A DNA stretch of 64,000 nt from Mesaphorura yosii (Eukaryota; Arthropoda; Collembola; Poduromorpha; Tullbergiidae). This document shows, piece by piece, positions 37,301 through 50,341 of the stretch. Position numbers and translations under genes: made by a program. The notes under the pieces were generated by a model. The model did not search any database and was not told the DNA's origin. It was given only the letters and a program-made list of their open reading frames with translations. The stretch is taken from contig WIXG01000099.1 of assembly GCA_009869945.1 (NCBI GenBank), forward strand, positions 162,137-226,136. The letters run 5' to 3'. How positions within the stretch are numbered: the stretch's first letter is position 1; each line of letters begins with the position of its first letter.

Positions 37301-39996
37301 TGAATATAATGATGCCTTGCAGCTTCATCACCTTCGAACGAACGGTGCTTCGCACGGAGTGAAAACGTGTCGAGTGGTGCGATAAGCCCCAGTGCATCAT
37401 GCCACTGACACCACGGAGAAGTCATGAAATGAGAACTGTGGAGAAGAAAGGCCCAGACCTTTCCTATTACTATTCTTCGGCCCTTCGCTAAGAAAACCAA
37501 GGTTTTCTGCAGGATTTTATCATCTTGTATCGGGACACGTACAAATCATCGAATCACAGGCACTGTCATTTCAAATACCCACAGGAAGCCTGTCAATTTT
37601 CTCTTGACTCTGCCTCAATCTTCAGCCGTGCCGCCGTACACACGCAGGCAGGCAATGAACGTCAGCATGTAAGGATGAAGATGGAAGGGCTTAAAGATCA
37701 AAACGAGGTTCATATATTCATCTCACGTCAACCCAATAAGATACTTTTGAAGAAGTACTCTGATTTCTTTCTCTTGCTTTCATTATACGTGCGCAATTTG
37801 GTACTGTCACTTCGACTGCTGCTGCTTTCGCTAATAAAAGTTAATACATGTCCGTGCCGTATTGCTGTTGCCTGCCAGACTCAGAATATGTGCGCCTCCA
37901 TCTGCCATCATTATTAATAGAAATGTGTCAGTCGTGCTAAAAGCTTGTTCAAAATCTGAAAAAGTATGAATGCTATTCAAGTGACTGCTCAACCACAAGA
38001 CATGAAACCTTTCATAATGGTGGCGGCGGAGCGTAGTGCCTCTCCACTGTGCTCAGTACGCGTACGTCGCGCTGGATACTTCAGAACGTCTCAATCGCAT
38101 GCACTCGTCTGGTGTCCATGAAATAACGCGCGATAAGAGAAAGACAAATACCCGCACAATGCACGGGGAATTTGAAATCTTCTTTTGACATTCCTAGAAA
38201 CTAATTTGGAAGAGACAGCAACAAATGCGCTCATGAAAATCCCATGTCTTGAGATCATTTCTCATTTTTCCTATGTGTTCGTGATTTAGGTCGTCTTGTC
38301 TTCTAGTTCTTATCTGCAGACGGTTGTTTTCGATTTTTTCAAGAAATCATTAATATAATTTGGTTTGGGGAGTTCAGGACGAATGAGACGTGAGAATTGG
38401 ATCAGAACAGAAGGTGTTTCGAAATTCTCCAGAGGCCCTTCCATACGAAACATAAATTTTTATCAGATCAAGGCCACACATAGGGGCTTGATTCCAGACT
38501 CGTGGTCATGGACATGGAGAAAGTTGCCGAATGTTGAAAATGCGTGAAAGTATAACAGCGTGCAGCGCAAATGGCGACATGCACGGCATAATGAAAAGCA
38601 AGATTGATCTTGTTCACGGACTCACGAAGTAACCTTGTGGCTGCACTGCAGAGTACAATGTCGTTGCTAAGAAAATTTGTTCATCTGTCGTGTAAAGATT
38701 GTCGCTGTCACTTAATGAATTCGGCTTGTAGTTAGTTCCAATCATTTCACAGAATCACCTCCATATAATGCTGGACAACTGGGTGCGAATGTAACAAGCC
38801 TTATCGCGCCGGCCTCTCAATTCTTCGCCTTTCCAAGTTCAGTTCCCTAGAAAGCGAAGCCTTCCAAAAGTCATTGTTATTGTAATTTAAGTAATGACCC
38901 GCTTTGTATGCCAAAGGGAGAACTCATTTAAGTTCAACATAAATCCTTACAATTTATTCAATATTCTAAAGATATTAATTGCCTTACATTTGCCTGCTTA
39001 AACTAAACATTTGTAAATATAATCGCAACACAACGCGCATAATACAGAATAGAATATTCATATTCGCAGGTAGAAACACATTTGCAAAATAAATATGCAC
39101 ATCACATCACCAACCGGCCTGAATACTCGGTCAATTAGATTACAACATCAAATCTTGAGAGAAAGACGCTTAATGATCTCAAATTGTGTCTTGTATCAGG
39201 TACAGAAATACACCACGATTCATGCCACAACATCATGCGGAACTAAACTTATTCATTTCATTAATACGGAAAGCCAATTAATAATGCTAAAATCTAGCCT
39301 AACAGCACTAATAATTCTTAATTATAACATTTATCGTTCCTAGACTCTCAATTTCATTTGACTAGACTCTAATTATACCATAGGATTGCGTGGGACTAGC
39401 AAACGATCACAAATTAGTGTCTATATAACTGCATTCTAATGCCTCTAATGAGGGTCGTGAGGGCCATTAACGCTTAGACCAATTGCTTGGAACTCACATA
39501 AACTTAATACTATCGTCGTAAATACGTCATACTGGTTTAATAATGCAGGAATATTTAAAGTCTTAGTACTTACCGGTGGGACAAAGAACAAAGACCTCAC
39601 GAGACTTGGGACAAGTACCATTTGCTGGAACATGCACTCACACAAGGTTCTTTTGACGTCATCACGTCGCAGTCCTACACGGCACGAGCCCAGAGCATTC
39701 GGACGTTAGTTCACTCATGAACAGTTTTTGTCGGAACAAAAATATCGTGATTACTTTCATTGCTTTCACTCTTCTCTTCTAATCTTACAAAAAATAAGAA
39801 TGTACGAATCTCATCAGCACCAGTAGCGTCTCGTTTTTCTGTAAGAAAGGAAAATAATTACTGCGTTTCACACCATTCACATTCCCAGTTGCTTCCTTAA
39901 TAATTTCCTCATTATATAAAGAGAAAAGATGCTCAGGCACCTCATCATGCTCTGACAAACGCTCGTTTTGGGCCTGATCACTTCCAGGAAAATGTC

Positions 39997-42900
39997 TTAC
40001 GCTATTTCCTGCCTGTGAGAGGAGTTCCCGTGTCCAAGCGTTTCTCCCATGCCTGTCTTTTTCGGCGTTACTTTGTCGCTCCTAATCGGATTTGGATTTA
40101 TGAAGCTAGTCATCATGGTGAGATCCTCCAGTGATAATTGTCGAATGTCTTTATCCGACGACGATGTTATCGTGTTTGCGCGTGACTTGAGCGACTTGTT
40201 ACACTGGGTGAGGAGTGGGCTGCTGCAAATCTCAATGGTATCTCTTTCTTTTGGTCTTTCATCCGACCATTTCGGACTCTGCTCACGTTTTGGGAAATGA
40301 TGCCCATTACCATTATGCAAACTCAGCGTAACCATCGCTGTCGAGTCCGGGTCGACAACAGTCGCAGTCGCTGTATTCATGCTGCTCAAGATCGGTCTGG
40401 AATTCATCATGTATGATTGTTGATGCAACTGATTCTGGGATAAGTCCCAAGTCGTGCCTCGCTTTTGAGTGCCAGTGAGCGTGGTTGCACGATACATGCC
40501 TCCGGCTGCACCGCTCCCGCCGCCGTACCCAGCGCGGAATGTTCTGCGGTGTGGATCCGTGCTGGCGCTGCCGGGAGCTCCGCCGTTCATGTGAGCGGAG
40601 TTGCTCATGCTCACACACGCACCGCATGCGAAGAGATTCCGTCCACGATTCGGGTGTCGGTCTTGATTGGATATGCAGCAGAATAGATGCTTGTTGAAAT
40701 GCTGGAATTAAGTAAACTTATAATTAGGACCTACGGCACAGCTTTGGAATGTCTGCAAGGTAAACTGTCAAGGTTAAGAATGTAGGCAGAAATGAATAAA
40801 ACTTTCGTCACACTTTAAGTTGTGCTAAAACTTTAATTATATCAAGCAATCAAGCGGAATAAGCAAAAGAGTTTATCAATGAGGATACTTAAGGTCCAAC
40901 TTTTGCTGCAGGGGTTTTAACGACTTTTAATTCAAAAACTTTTGCGCAAGTTATCAAACGCTAAGATCAACAGTTCTTAATTTTTAAGTTGGCAAGTGTA
41001 AAATTGATTTATGAACTTGTGGTAAGTTTTTAATTGTTGCTTGCATGCAAGCGCTGCACAGCAAATGAAGTACAGGTTTGACATACTTTACGGAATGTGC
41101 CACTCAAACAGTAGAGCGTGATCGGGTTGATGCAAGAGTTGATAAATCCCAGGCAAAAGCCAATAATCCGTAAAAAGTTCCAGAATGCGTTGAAATTTTC
41201 CTCGGAATTCGGATTATAATAAAACCAGAGGAGGAATACGTGTGAGGGGAAGAAACAGATGGCGAATATTACCACGAATGATAAAACCATTTTGGCCACC
41301 TTGAAAGAAATTGGAAAGATGAAAAGAAACGAACAAATTAGTGCATTTGGACGGAAAGCCATAAATCCCGAGCTTTCTTTGCTGAAAATAGAATGCCAGT
41401 TGTGTGTTTCTTAGGAGGATTAAAAGTTGCTATTATGAAAGAGTTCTATAGCACATAATCGCAACGTTGTACACCACAACTAATGTTATCATTGTATCAG
41501 CACGTGCCGGCCGAATTAAGTAGTGCATATGTAATAAAATTTCTTACCTTCTTCCGCGCCTGAATCTGTTTGGTTTGACCATGGATTTCTCCCGGCATAT
41601 CCTTCGTGGACAAAACCAGATGGTGGGCCATAATGATGTAGAATGTGGCAATAAATACCAGCGGAATGGCATAGTAGACGAGAAACTTGAACATGACGAT
41701 TATCTGGGAAGGTTGAATGGGAATACAAAATTGCGAATTGTGCAAAGCAACGCAATTACGCGTTAAACGCGTTGAAGCGGTCCGGCCAATACTCACGCCG
41801 GAGGCTGGAATTCGGTTAGCTTGATTTATCGAGCAATCATCGCATTGTATCAGCCTTTCTTATTACGATTTAAAGACTGGCTGCTGGCGCTGACGGCATT
41901 GTTATGATTGTATGCACGACAAAAGGCCTGATGAATGCATGTGAAGTTTGTCCAAGATAAATCACGCTTTCATGCGGTATCGTTATTCGTTCTTGCAAAA
42001 GCAAAGGCAAAATCAAATGCTTTCTATTTTGCATCGTTCGCGATTGTATGAAGCCATTTCGAAGAGATAATAGGAACTCTCTTTTGCAAAAGAAAACTGA
42101 TGGCCATCATGTCCAGGGTCACGGGGACCAAATTCCTCAATATCTCTCTATCCATAATTGCGCCATTAAATTTAGCACATTATTGTTGCTTACCTTCGGA
42201 TACGTATTTCCAAGTTCAGGTGGGAATGGATAGCAGACTTGGAATGTGTGTGAAGGGTCCTCATCAATGATACGAATGTAGGAGAAAAGTACCGAGGGCA
42301 GCGCTATTAAAATTGACAAGATCCAGATCCCTAAAAACGAAATTCATAGCCGTTAATAAATCTATAGAACGGAGTCTGCAGTGTATGGCCAAGCGAGGAA
42401 GAAGTGTGTCTTTGAAGTGGTTCCTGGGATTTCCTGTTCCCTTTCCTCGTGCTTTGCGAGTACAGGCATTAATTCATACAAACTCATACACACTTGGTAC
42501 TTCATTCCCCGACATATAATGCATTGTTATTGTATTTTAATGGAAGACAATTCTTGGAATAAAGAGAAACAAATATGCTTTCTTTTTTTATTTCTTGACA
42601 ATCTGCCAGGAACTAAAACGCGTGGAGAAAGAGAAGGATCGTTGAGAAGTTTTTACAATCTGGGCCTTGTTTTCTCTGCTGCTCAATGCCTAGACCGCAA
42701 CCGGGTGGCGTCACAACTCCCACACGGTCTCAAACAAGAGGCACACAAAGTGCTGTTTAAGTGTAGGAGCATAGACTCTGCAGGCAATTGGTGAATAATT
42801 TATTAAGTGCGGCCTCTGAGTTGGATTCAATGCAGTTCTTTTGTCCAAGAATTTGTCTCTTGAGTAGATAATCAGGGTAATTGCTATACCGCTCTCGATA

Positions 42901-44270
42901 CTTGTAACTGTGTCAGTTAACAGCCTCACTGGGACTATAAATTTAAATCCGGGGTTTACTTGAAAGTTTCTTGGAATGCAGTGCAGGCTTGTGTGGGCAT
43001 TACGAGAGATAAGGAGGATACTCACCAGTGATTGTAATGCAAGTAACTCGGGTGGCCCGGCATCCAGTTAACTTTCGCATTGGGTCCACGATCGCAAAGT
43101 AGCGGTCTGCTGACAGTGCTGTGAGTGTGAAGACGGACACGCCAATGGACACATCCTTGATGAACTCGGAGAATTTGCACACGAGCAGCCCGTACGGCCA
43201 GGACTCGACGGTGTACACGGTCGAGGTGAATGGAACGCAAAAGAGGATGACCAAAATGTCCCCAACGGCGAGACTGCAAATGTACCTGCCCCCAATGTAT
43301 TTTACAAATTGATTTTTAATTTCAATCAAGCCATCTCATAAATGCTGCAAGAAGCAAAAGAGTCACAAGTCAAGATATTGAAGCGGTGAAAGTGGAACCA
43401 CGCATGCATGCATTTTACATCTAGTACTGCGAACAGATTAGTTACAATAAGCGTGTAAGCGTGCGTTAGAGGATGTTGACGCCAGTAACTTCAAAAGAAC
43501 ACAACATCAACAAATTAATTAGCATGAAAAATCGAATGAAACTACGATCCACGCTTTTCGTTTCGTCTGCTCATGCAAAGATCAATGCAGGCAATGGAAA
43601 AGGAGATTCATGGTTGACTTCACGTAATTCGTATAAATAACATGCACCTGCAGGAAGAAGAAGAATGGACGAGTCATTGAGGCCAGGCCAGACCCCATTC
43701 GAAGTTTACAACATAAATAAATTGGTTAATGAGGCAGCGAGCTACAGATGACTGCATATCTCACTGGAGCAGCGAAAGAAAAACAAGCAAGCACGGCAGA
43801 CGAAGCCGTAACCCGTAGAACAGAGCGCTCAGAAGAACTCACATGTTGGGAACGTTGCGCATTGTCCGATGTCTCAAGAAGATGAGAATGAGGACTCCAT
43901 TTCCAAGCACGCCGATAATAAATATAATGGCGAATAAAACGGGGACGATGTACGTTTCTGGGCGCTCGGTGTACGGCACGTAGCCATGCTCGTCCATATC
44001 ATCACCATCAGCGCCGAACGGGGACTCTGTAGAAGACGACACATTGAACCAATCCGTCGTAGCATTCAGAATTTCATTTGAAATCACTCCGAGCATCTGG
44101 TGCGCATAGAACTGCGGCGTGCTCTCAAGGGCCAGTCTGCTGGGGATGTCATCGTAGCCTTCGGCTGAGGCGGGATAATCAATAGCAGCGCCAGCGTGAC
44201 CTCGCATCGAAATAGAGCCCTGATGGCGGTGATCTTGTCTTTGTTGCGCAGATGCTACAGCTGTTTCCAT
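39997..44270 (-). CDS. CCHamide-receptor-like neuropeptide GPCR (bombesin receptor group)
   Basis: Complete six-exon model, 632 aa: 44270-43843, 43285-43026, 42330-42194, 41703-41548, 41299-41087, 40701-39997. All joins keep phase. The N-terminus has N-glycosylation sites (NATTDW, NVSSST) before TM1 (ERPETYIVPVLFAIIFIIGV, GNG). TM2-TM3 carry SLAVGDILVILFCVPFTSTV and VESWPYGLLVC. The DRY motif is in SADRYFAIVDP. Extracellular loop 2 cysteine: FQVCYPF. TM5: LVYYAIPLVFIATFYIIMAH. TM6: VVIFAICFFPSHVFLLWFYY. TM7 ends NSCINPITLYCLSGTFRK, and the next exon begins with helix 8 (HFNKHLFCC), giving palmitoylation candidates. The VESWPYG, AFWNFLRI and TFRKHFN phrases are typical of insect CCHamide receptors, which signal in feeding and endocrine control. 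The 235-residue tail is long and Ser/Thr-rich. Which subtype (R1 or R2) I cannot say. Confidence 0.9.
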
Positions 44271-44921
44271 TATTCCCAGTTTTGCTCTTGCAAATTTCTC
44301 TTTGGGTCAATTAGAGTTGGTTGTATGCATCAGTAGTTTCGTTTCCAATTTTACGACGCGAGCGCAATACTGAGCCAGCAGCTAGCATCTGCGGTTGTGG
44401 TACTAAACTTTTACGGGCGTAAATTGAAACTGTAACAATTCGTTGACCAACCAATGCGCTGACCTCTCAGTTTCCAGCTGTGCTTCTCACTCTCACTGAG
44501 TCCATTTGTTCAAAGTTTGTATTGACTTCTTCAGATTCTCGGAATCTACAACGTGACCAAATGACACAAAGACCATAAATTAATTAAAAACATTTTCCAG
44601 GAAAATTATTCTGTAAGCAGTGAAATTATTTTTGTAATATTAGAAGTAGCTGTGAAGCACGTTCTGTACTCGTTTTGTGGCTGAATCAAAAGTAGGGACC
44701 GACTGCCAATTAGTCGGATTATGCAAAACACGAATGAGAAAGTTGAACCTTTTACAGAATTGTGGTTTATTATTGCAGTGAAAGTAACATTATGAAGCAT
44801 TTTGTGATAAATATAGAAACTATAGTCTGTAGTGTACAATTCGGGGTATGATGGACTGCCTCTGAGTTCCGTATTGAAAAGAGAAGTTGTAACCTAGTAA
44901 ACCAGCTCCTCGTCTGGCCAC

Positions 44922-45010
44922 GTTGAATCCACAGAATTACTATTACTATATATACTATCTATACTTAGTATAACTATACTTAGTATAGTTATTAATTCTG
45001 TGGTTGAATC
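44922..45010. mobile_element. 73-bp miniature inverted-repeat element with 8-bp target duplication
   Basis: The element 44930-45002 begins CACAGAATTA and ends TAATTCTGTG, a perfect 10-bp terminal inverted repeat. It is flanked on both sides by GTTGAATC (44922-44929 and 45003-45010), an exact 8-bp direct repeat as left by hAT- or P-type integration. The interior is AT-only-like and contains CTATACTTAGTATA twice in tandem. It is far too small to encode anything. Confidence 0.75.
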
Positions 45011-47460
45011 ATTCTTCACTCTGGCTGACTTGCATGCATTCAAATAAAACTTTCTGGACATCACAAAGCGCCCATTTGCCTGATTACTTTATTGTCATCT
45101 CATTTCCTATTCTATATGTCATGTCATTGTGGCCCTTCTCTAGGAAATGACCCATTGACAAGATGACCCATACTTACGAGCAAATGCTAACACATTTATT
45201 TGGACTTTACATATGGATTGATTTAATACCACTCCTCTCAATTCGATGTTACGAAATCGAAATGTGAAGAGCATTATTTTCTTACTGAAACAAGCGTCTC
45301 GAGTATCGCGCTATTTCACTTGCGCGTAATATCAGGTTTACCAAATGCAATGTAGAAAAGTCACGTTACACAATCGGGATATCGGAACTCACATGCAATT
45401 CAATATTGATGCATCTCACTCCAGTTCGACACGACACCGGAACAAGCTTTTGTTGGGGTTATTTCCACGTGTACGTGCAGACATGAAGAAAATTGAGAAT
45501 GACGGCATTTGTGAATTCACTGTGAGGTTGGGTGAACATGAATATTTTTATTCAATTTAGGTGATATGACTGAAGCCGAAGCTTAATATGAATGTGAAGA
45601 AGATACGGAGGAGCGAAGAAGAGCAATTACACTTGAGTGATGAGATGGGGGCGCAAGTTGACAGCCGAGAAAGCAAGGTGAAGTCTAATGAATAAAGTAT
45701 TAGCATCAAATCGTGATTTCATGAATTTCCATCTCATGAGAACTACACCACGTCGACAGTCAACTCAACCTTAGCCGCGACGCGACGCAAAGCAAGACAC
45801 GCAAGGCAACGGGAGTGCGCCTTTAAATTGGTATTTATACTGAAGTGACGTGCCATCAGCATCAGCGCAGTGGCAGCATAGAAGCCGAGATTTGCTGTTT
45901 TCACGTTGTCATTCCTTTCGCAATTGCCATTTTTATTATTACCCATCCCACTGATCCTGCCTCCACAACGCCAAGCACGCATGAATGACAAAATTACGAT
46001 TCAGAGTCGTATTCCCAACATCATTTCTCACTTTACTTTACATTTTGCTCTACAAAGCTATTCTGCTTGAAAAAATAAACACTCGCTTCCGAAACTTCTG
46101 CCATTTCGTGATTTCATGCTTGGTGCGATATGTTAATGCACGAACAGACATTCTTCAGCTTGGCGAGACAGAGCATCGGCATGCGGTTCCGCCATCAAAT
46201 AGCAAATAGCCAACCATTCTTACTTGTGTCTGCCGTTCCATTACACTGCGATGGAATATGGAATTTTGACTGTCGTCTTTTGGCCGTAGTGTGAAAATCG
46301 TTGTGAATAAACCACATAACATTGCAGTAGTTGTTAAGTATAAGGCTTATATTTAAAAACATTACATAGTACAAGAGATAATGGCTTTGGGACATTCTCT
46401 CCTCCGTTTCCATTTGGCCATTTCTTACAACTTGCAAGCTTTCCCATATTTCCCAAAACCGTGCGTGATCGAAACATCAGTCTAACTGAATTTTAAAGTG
46501 CACCAATCGTATATGAACTAAATCCGTCATCGGTGTGGAAGGAAACTAGATGCTAGAAGCCTCAATCTCTTACTCATTGCATAATGGCATTGTTCATTCA
46601 TTATGAATGTCTAAAATGGTTAATGGATGTCTCAGCATCACTGATCCTGGTCCGTAAAATCACTCTATCATGTCATCAGGTGCCTGTGTGCTGAATAATG
46701 AATAACCTTGAGGCAAACCAACGAAAGCGTCCTCTCAATTGACGCGCAGAATATTGTGATTGGTTTATTTTCAAACACGACGCTCTCGGAGGAGACGTTG
46801 CTTTGGTTTGGGATCAGTCAAGCGAAAAATTATAATGTAATTTACGAGCAACTTGTTTTTGCGTCCGCCCTTCGTTTGTTATTTACATTGTAATGCAAAC
46901 CGTTACGCTTTTACTCGGAGGAATCACAAAACAACACAATAGAAAAACTCGGAACTCTAAAATTCAATTACTCCCAATTTAGTCGGTTTTCCGTCATCAG
47001 ACGGATGCTGTCATACTGGTAATAGAAGCAACAACAAAACCAGAATTGAGTTTCTTAACATGAGGCTGGGAAAACTCAGAATCTGGTTATTGAATTACAA
47101 CATGAAAGCAAACCACATCCCGGCCTTAGTCACAACGTCCAAGGCCAACTTGGCGCTGATATCAAGCTGATTTTTAAGAGTTCATTTGGTCAATGTTAAC
47201 GAGTCACGTAGCTTGTTCTTGTGTATAAAGCCATTACCCAGAGAATCTAGGGAAGCATGCGTTAGTGTGATTTCTAATTCTAATTCATTCGATAATCAGA
47301 AATAAATAGCTCAATTCAAGTTAATTTCAAGACCGAATTTTGAGAAATAGCGCTTTTCTTTGTTCGATCTTGAGTGGTACTAATTGAGAGCGAGCCTACG
47401 GGTTCTTGGTATCAAGTGGGTGATTAAGATAATGAATTTAAATCTGACTCCCTACACGAG

Positions 47461-48049
47461 GTGTTTACCAGAGATGGGCTAATCTGTGATTATTTTAATC
47501 AGATTACATAATCTAATCACATCTGGTGTAATCAGTAATCGCGTAATCATGCCTCTGGTTCATCTGCAAGTAATCGGTCATCGGTAATCACAGCCAAGTT
47601 CAGGGCAAATTGTAATCAGTAATCTCGGAGCTCGCTTTAACATTTGTAATTGATTACAAACAGATTACAAAAATACCAAATTTCGACCTATTTTTCGCTT
47701 TAGTGCTTTTGAAATTTGTTACATTTTTGAGAAGCGCTGAATTAAAATTTAGCAGAATGTAGATACGAACTCGTGCATTTTTCACGGTTTCGGTTAGAAA
47801 TCCTTTTTTTTGTCTCAACTAACTCACAAAACGGCCTCAAACACGGGAGACACCTCAAATTTTTTTATTTTGTAATCGATTACTGTAATCTGTAATCACA
47901 AAAATGAAAGTGCCCAGTAATCTGTAATCGGGCATCTTGAGCTGAGATGAGCGAAATTAAACTGTAATCCTATCGAGTGGCTGGAGTACACTTAAATAGT
48001 AATCAAGTAAACAAAGAACAAACTCCAAATTCCCACCTCTGGTGTTTCT
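47461..48049. mobile_element. Non-autonomous hAT-like element with GTAATC/GATTAC repeats
   Basis: The element 47469-48041 (573 bp) starts CAGAGATGGG and ends CCCACCTCTG, so nine of ten terminal bases pair. Flanks GTGTTTAC and GTGTTTCT match at seven of eight positions, an 8-bp target duplication with one later change. CAGAG-RTGGG ends with 8-bp duplications are typical of hAT elements. Inside, the hexamer GTAATC or its complement recurs many times, concentrated near both ends, like subterminal transposase-binding repeats. No transposase remains. Confidence 0.8.
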
Positions 48050-50316
48050 AACATCAACTTAATGTTCCGGGAAGTGAGAAATAGTCGACGTTGTGAAATT
48101 CTAAACTTTTGGGTTGCTTTATTATAGTCAAGCACGGGCGAGGAACATGAAAGCTTGTTGTTCATAAATTAATTTGACTTTGACATAATTGGATTTAGGA
48201 TACTGGGAACGGGCGTGTGCAACCATGGAAACGAAGTACACGGACTACTTGTCCGTGCGTTTAGTTAGATTGTCGGTGCAGTCGACGTCCGCGTAAATTA
48301 AAATGTCACACATATTAATTATCGTACTTTGATGATCTAATGTTGCATTCGAGATGCGAGCCAGGAGCCAAGTATAAGGAGAACAACAGTTTACGTTTTC
48401 ATCAGTGCACACTTTTAATGATCTATTTTTAATGACTGGCACGAGTAGATTGTGGATGAGTCTTCCAGCTCGAGGCAGGATCAATTGTGTGTTGCTGTCG
48501 TGTTTATCTGCCCTGGGCACAATGTGCAGCATTTTATCCTTTCCCGTGATACGTAATCCTACGGCTTTCTACTTTCGTAACTAGTATTCATTAACAGGAC
48601 GTATGTCTATAATTCTCGAGAACATCCATAAAGTGGTTCCCTTGTAACACGAGTGAGTGGAATTTTTACAGTCACATAAATAAATTCTCTCCCTCGCTTT
48701 ACATTGCCACAACGAAAGCGGAATTTTAATAAATACCATACCTGAGGCTGTAATTATGCTTGCCCACAGCCAGTAAGTTGAGACAATTTTGTTTTGATGG
48801 TTTTAAAACGCTTGGACTGACTTGCGAATTCGGGTTCATTCTTCCGCAGGGAGCTGGAAACAACCGGCAATGAGAACAGCGCTTGCAACTACACCGCTCG
48901 TGTTTCTCTTGTCTACTGCACGTCATTTGAGTTAATCCTCAATCACTAATTACGAAAAGGCACGGCGCCTGTGTGGTCTTTTCGCCAGTGTTCTAGTGCT
49001 ATGACGTATTTGAGTTTTCGCTTTTCGGAATCCGCAACTAATGAGTCGCCACGACCAGGACCAGAGACAGGTTGAGAGACCCGAGACCAGGAAGTAGGAG
49101 TCTTGTTGGGAAGGTCAAACCTCAAAGCGCCACTTGGTCTATGGCAGGAGATTGACAATCGTGAACAAAACGTCCAATTTGCGGTTCTGTGTCCATACAA
49201 GTGGCACACATTTCAATAACATAACGCCGACACTTCAAATACGCAAATACGATCTTTTTGACGTTTTGAATGTGTCGTATCATTTCGGCGGAAGCCGGCA
49301 AGGGGCAATTTGTCTCGGAATAAAAGTCATTTGCTTGCAATGCGAAGTATGAATGCCCAGGAAGAAGCTAGTCAAGTTTTGGTCGCATGCGCCTATTCAC
49401 ACGCAAAATCTACGAACGAGGGAGAGTGAAGTCATCAACTTCAAAGCTGACAACGGCACTGGATAATAGCGACAAAACTCCCACGCCTCTTTTCTCATAC
49501 TCCACATGCCATTCTGCTCCGCATTACCCCCAGTATAAGTTCAGGAAACAAAATTCGCGTAATCATAATCTTGTGTACTGCATTTCATTGCTGTGCAATT
49601 CCGAGAAAGACTGTCTTAGAATATGAAAGTGAAGCAAGCAAATTGCAGACGCCAACTGAGAATCCAATTCAACTTCCTGTTGTTGTAATACATGTCTTAA
49701 TTTTTCACAGTGGGCGACTTTGCTCATAATTCTGAGGCTCTCCCAATGCTGAACATTGAGGACATTGTCGTAGTCATGGGCAAAGCAAGGAAAAGCCGAC
49801 GCTCCGTCTGGTTTCTGACCGAAACGAGAGTTTCAGAGACCGGAACGGTTTATGCCTAATCACCGCCTGCCTCAAATTCGCACAGCAAAGCGCAGAAGAA
49901 GCAAGATGAGGATCTTTACGGTTTGCTAATGTAACTATCTTGTCTGACGTTGCCACTTAAATTTTGGAGAATGTTGATGTGTTCAGTATCTCTTTAATAA
50001 TGACAAAATCAATAAGTTATAAATCAAGGCCAGAACTCTTCTGCTCAAGAAGTATTGGCGGATCGGGCGTGTTTATAAGAAGAAGCGAGTACTTTGCAGA
50101 TCTCGCTTGATGCATGGCAAAATAATTTCATTTTTTAGTATAAATATTGAGCTTAAATCTTTTCTAATTTGCTTACATACTTTGCGTATCATAAATTTCT
50201 TTTTCGTTCATGAAGTCTCAACTTGTCTGGGCCTGAGGCTCATAAATATCGCCACAAGAGTGTAAGCAACTAAATATAAATCCACGCGTTGGAATTTACG
50301 CACATCTACTTCTTCA

Positions 50317-50341
50317 CTTTCAAGAGCTTCGCTCTTGAAAG
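50317..50341. repeat. Perfect 11-bp hairpin
   Basis: CTTTCAAGAGC, loop TTC, then GCTCTTGAAAG. No neighbouring gene 3' end is known, and it may be a remnant of a small mobile element. Confidence 0.5.

Larger units (their letters stand above)
27120..39996. other. Gene-poor 12.9-kb interval
   Basis: No recognisable protein exon, tRNA or complete mobile element. Many open frames of 60-130 codons occur on both strands, but none has a family signature or matching splice sites. Two short palindromes are listed separately (29152-29172 and 31370-31389). The left part may hold the promoter of the small MATH-like gene and the right part the 3' untranslated region of the receptor. The rest could be regulatory DNA or old repeats. 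Confidence 0.45.

Noticed and set aside
37525-37917. 130-codon plus-strand frame in the gene-poor interval
   Set aside because: No recognisable motifs, and a hydrophobic stretch arising from CTT/CTG-rich sequence; not supported as a gene.
48245-48532. 95-codon ATG-initiated minus-strand frame beside the hAT-like element
   Set aside because: Considered as a transposase or retroelement piece, but no catalytic or conserved phrase could be identified.
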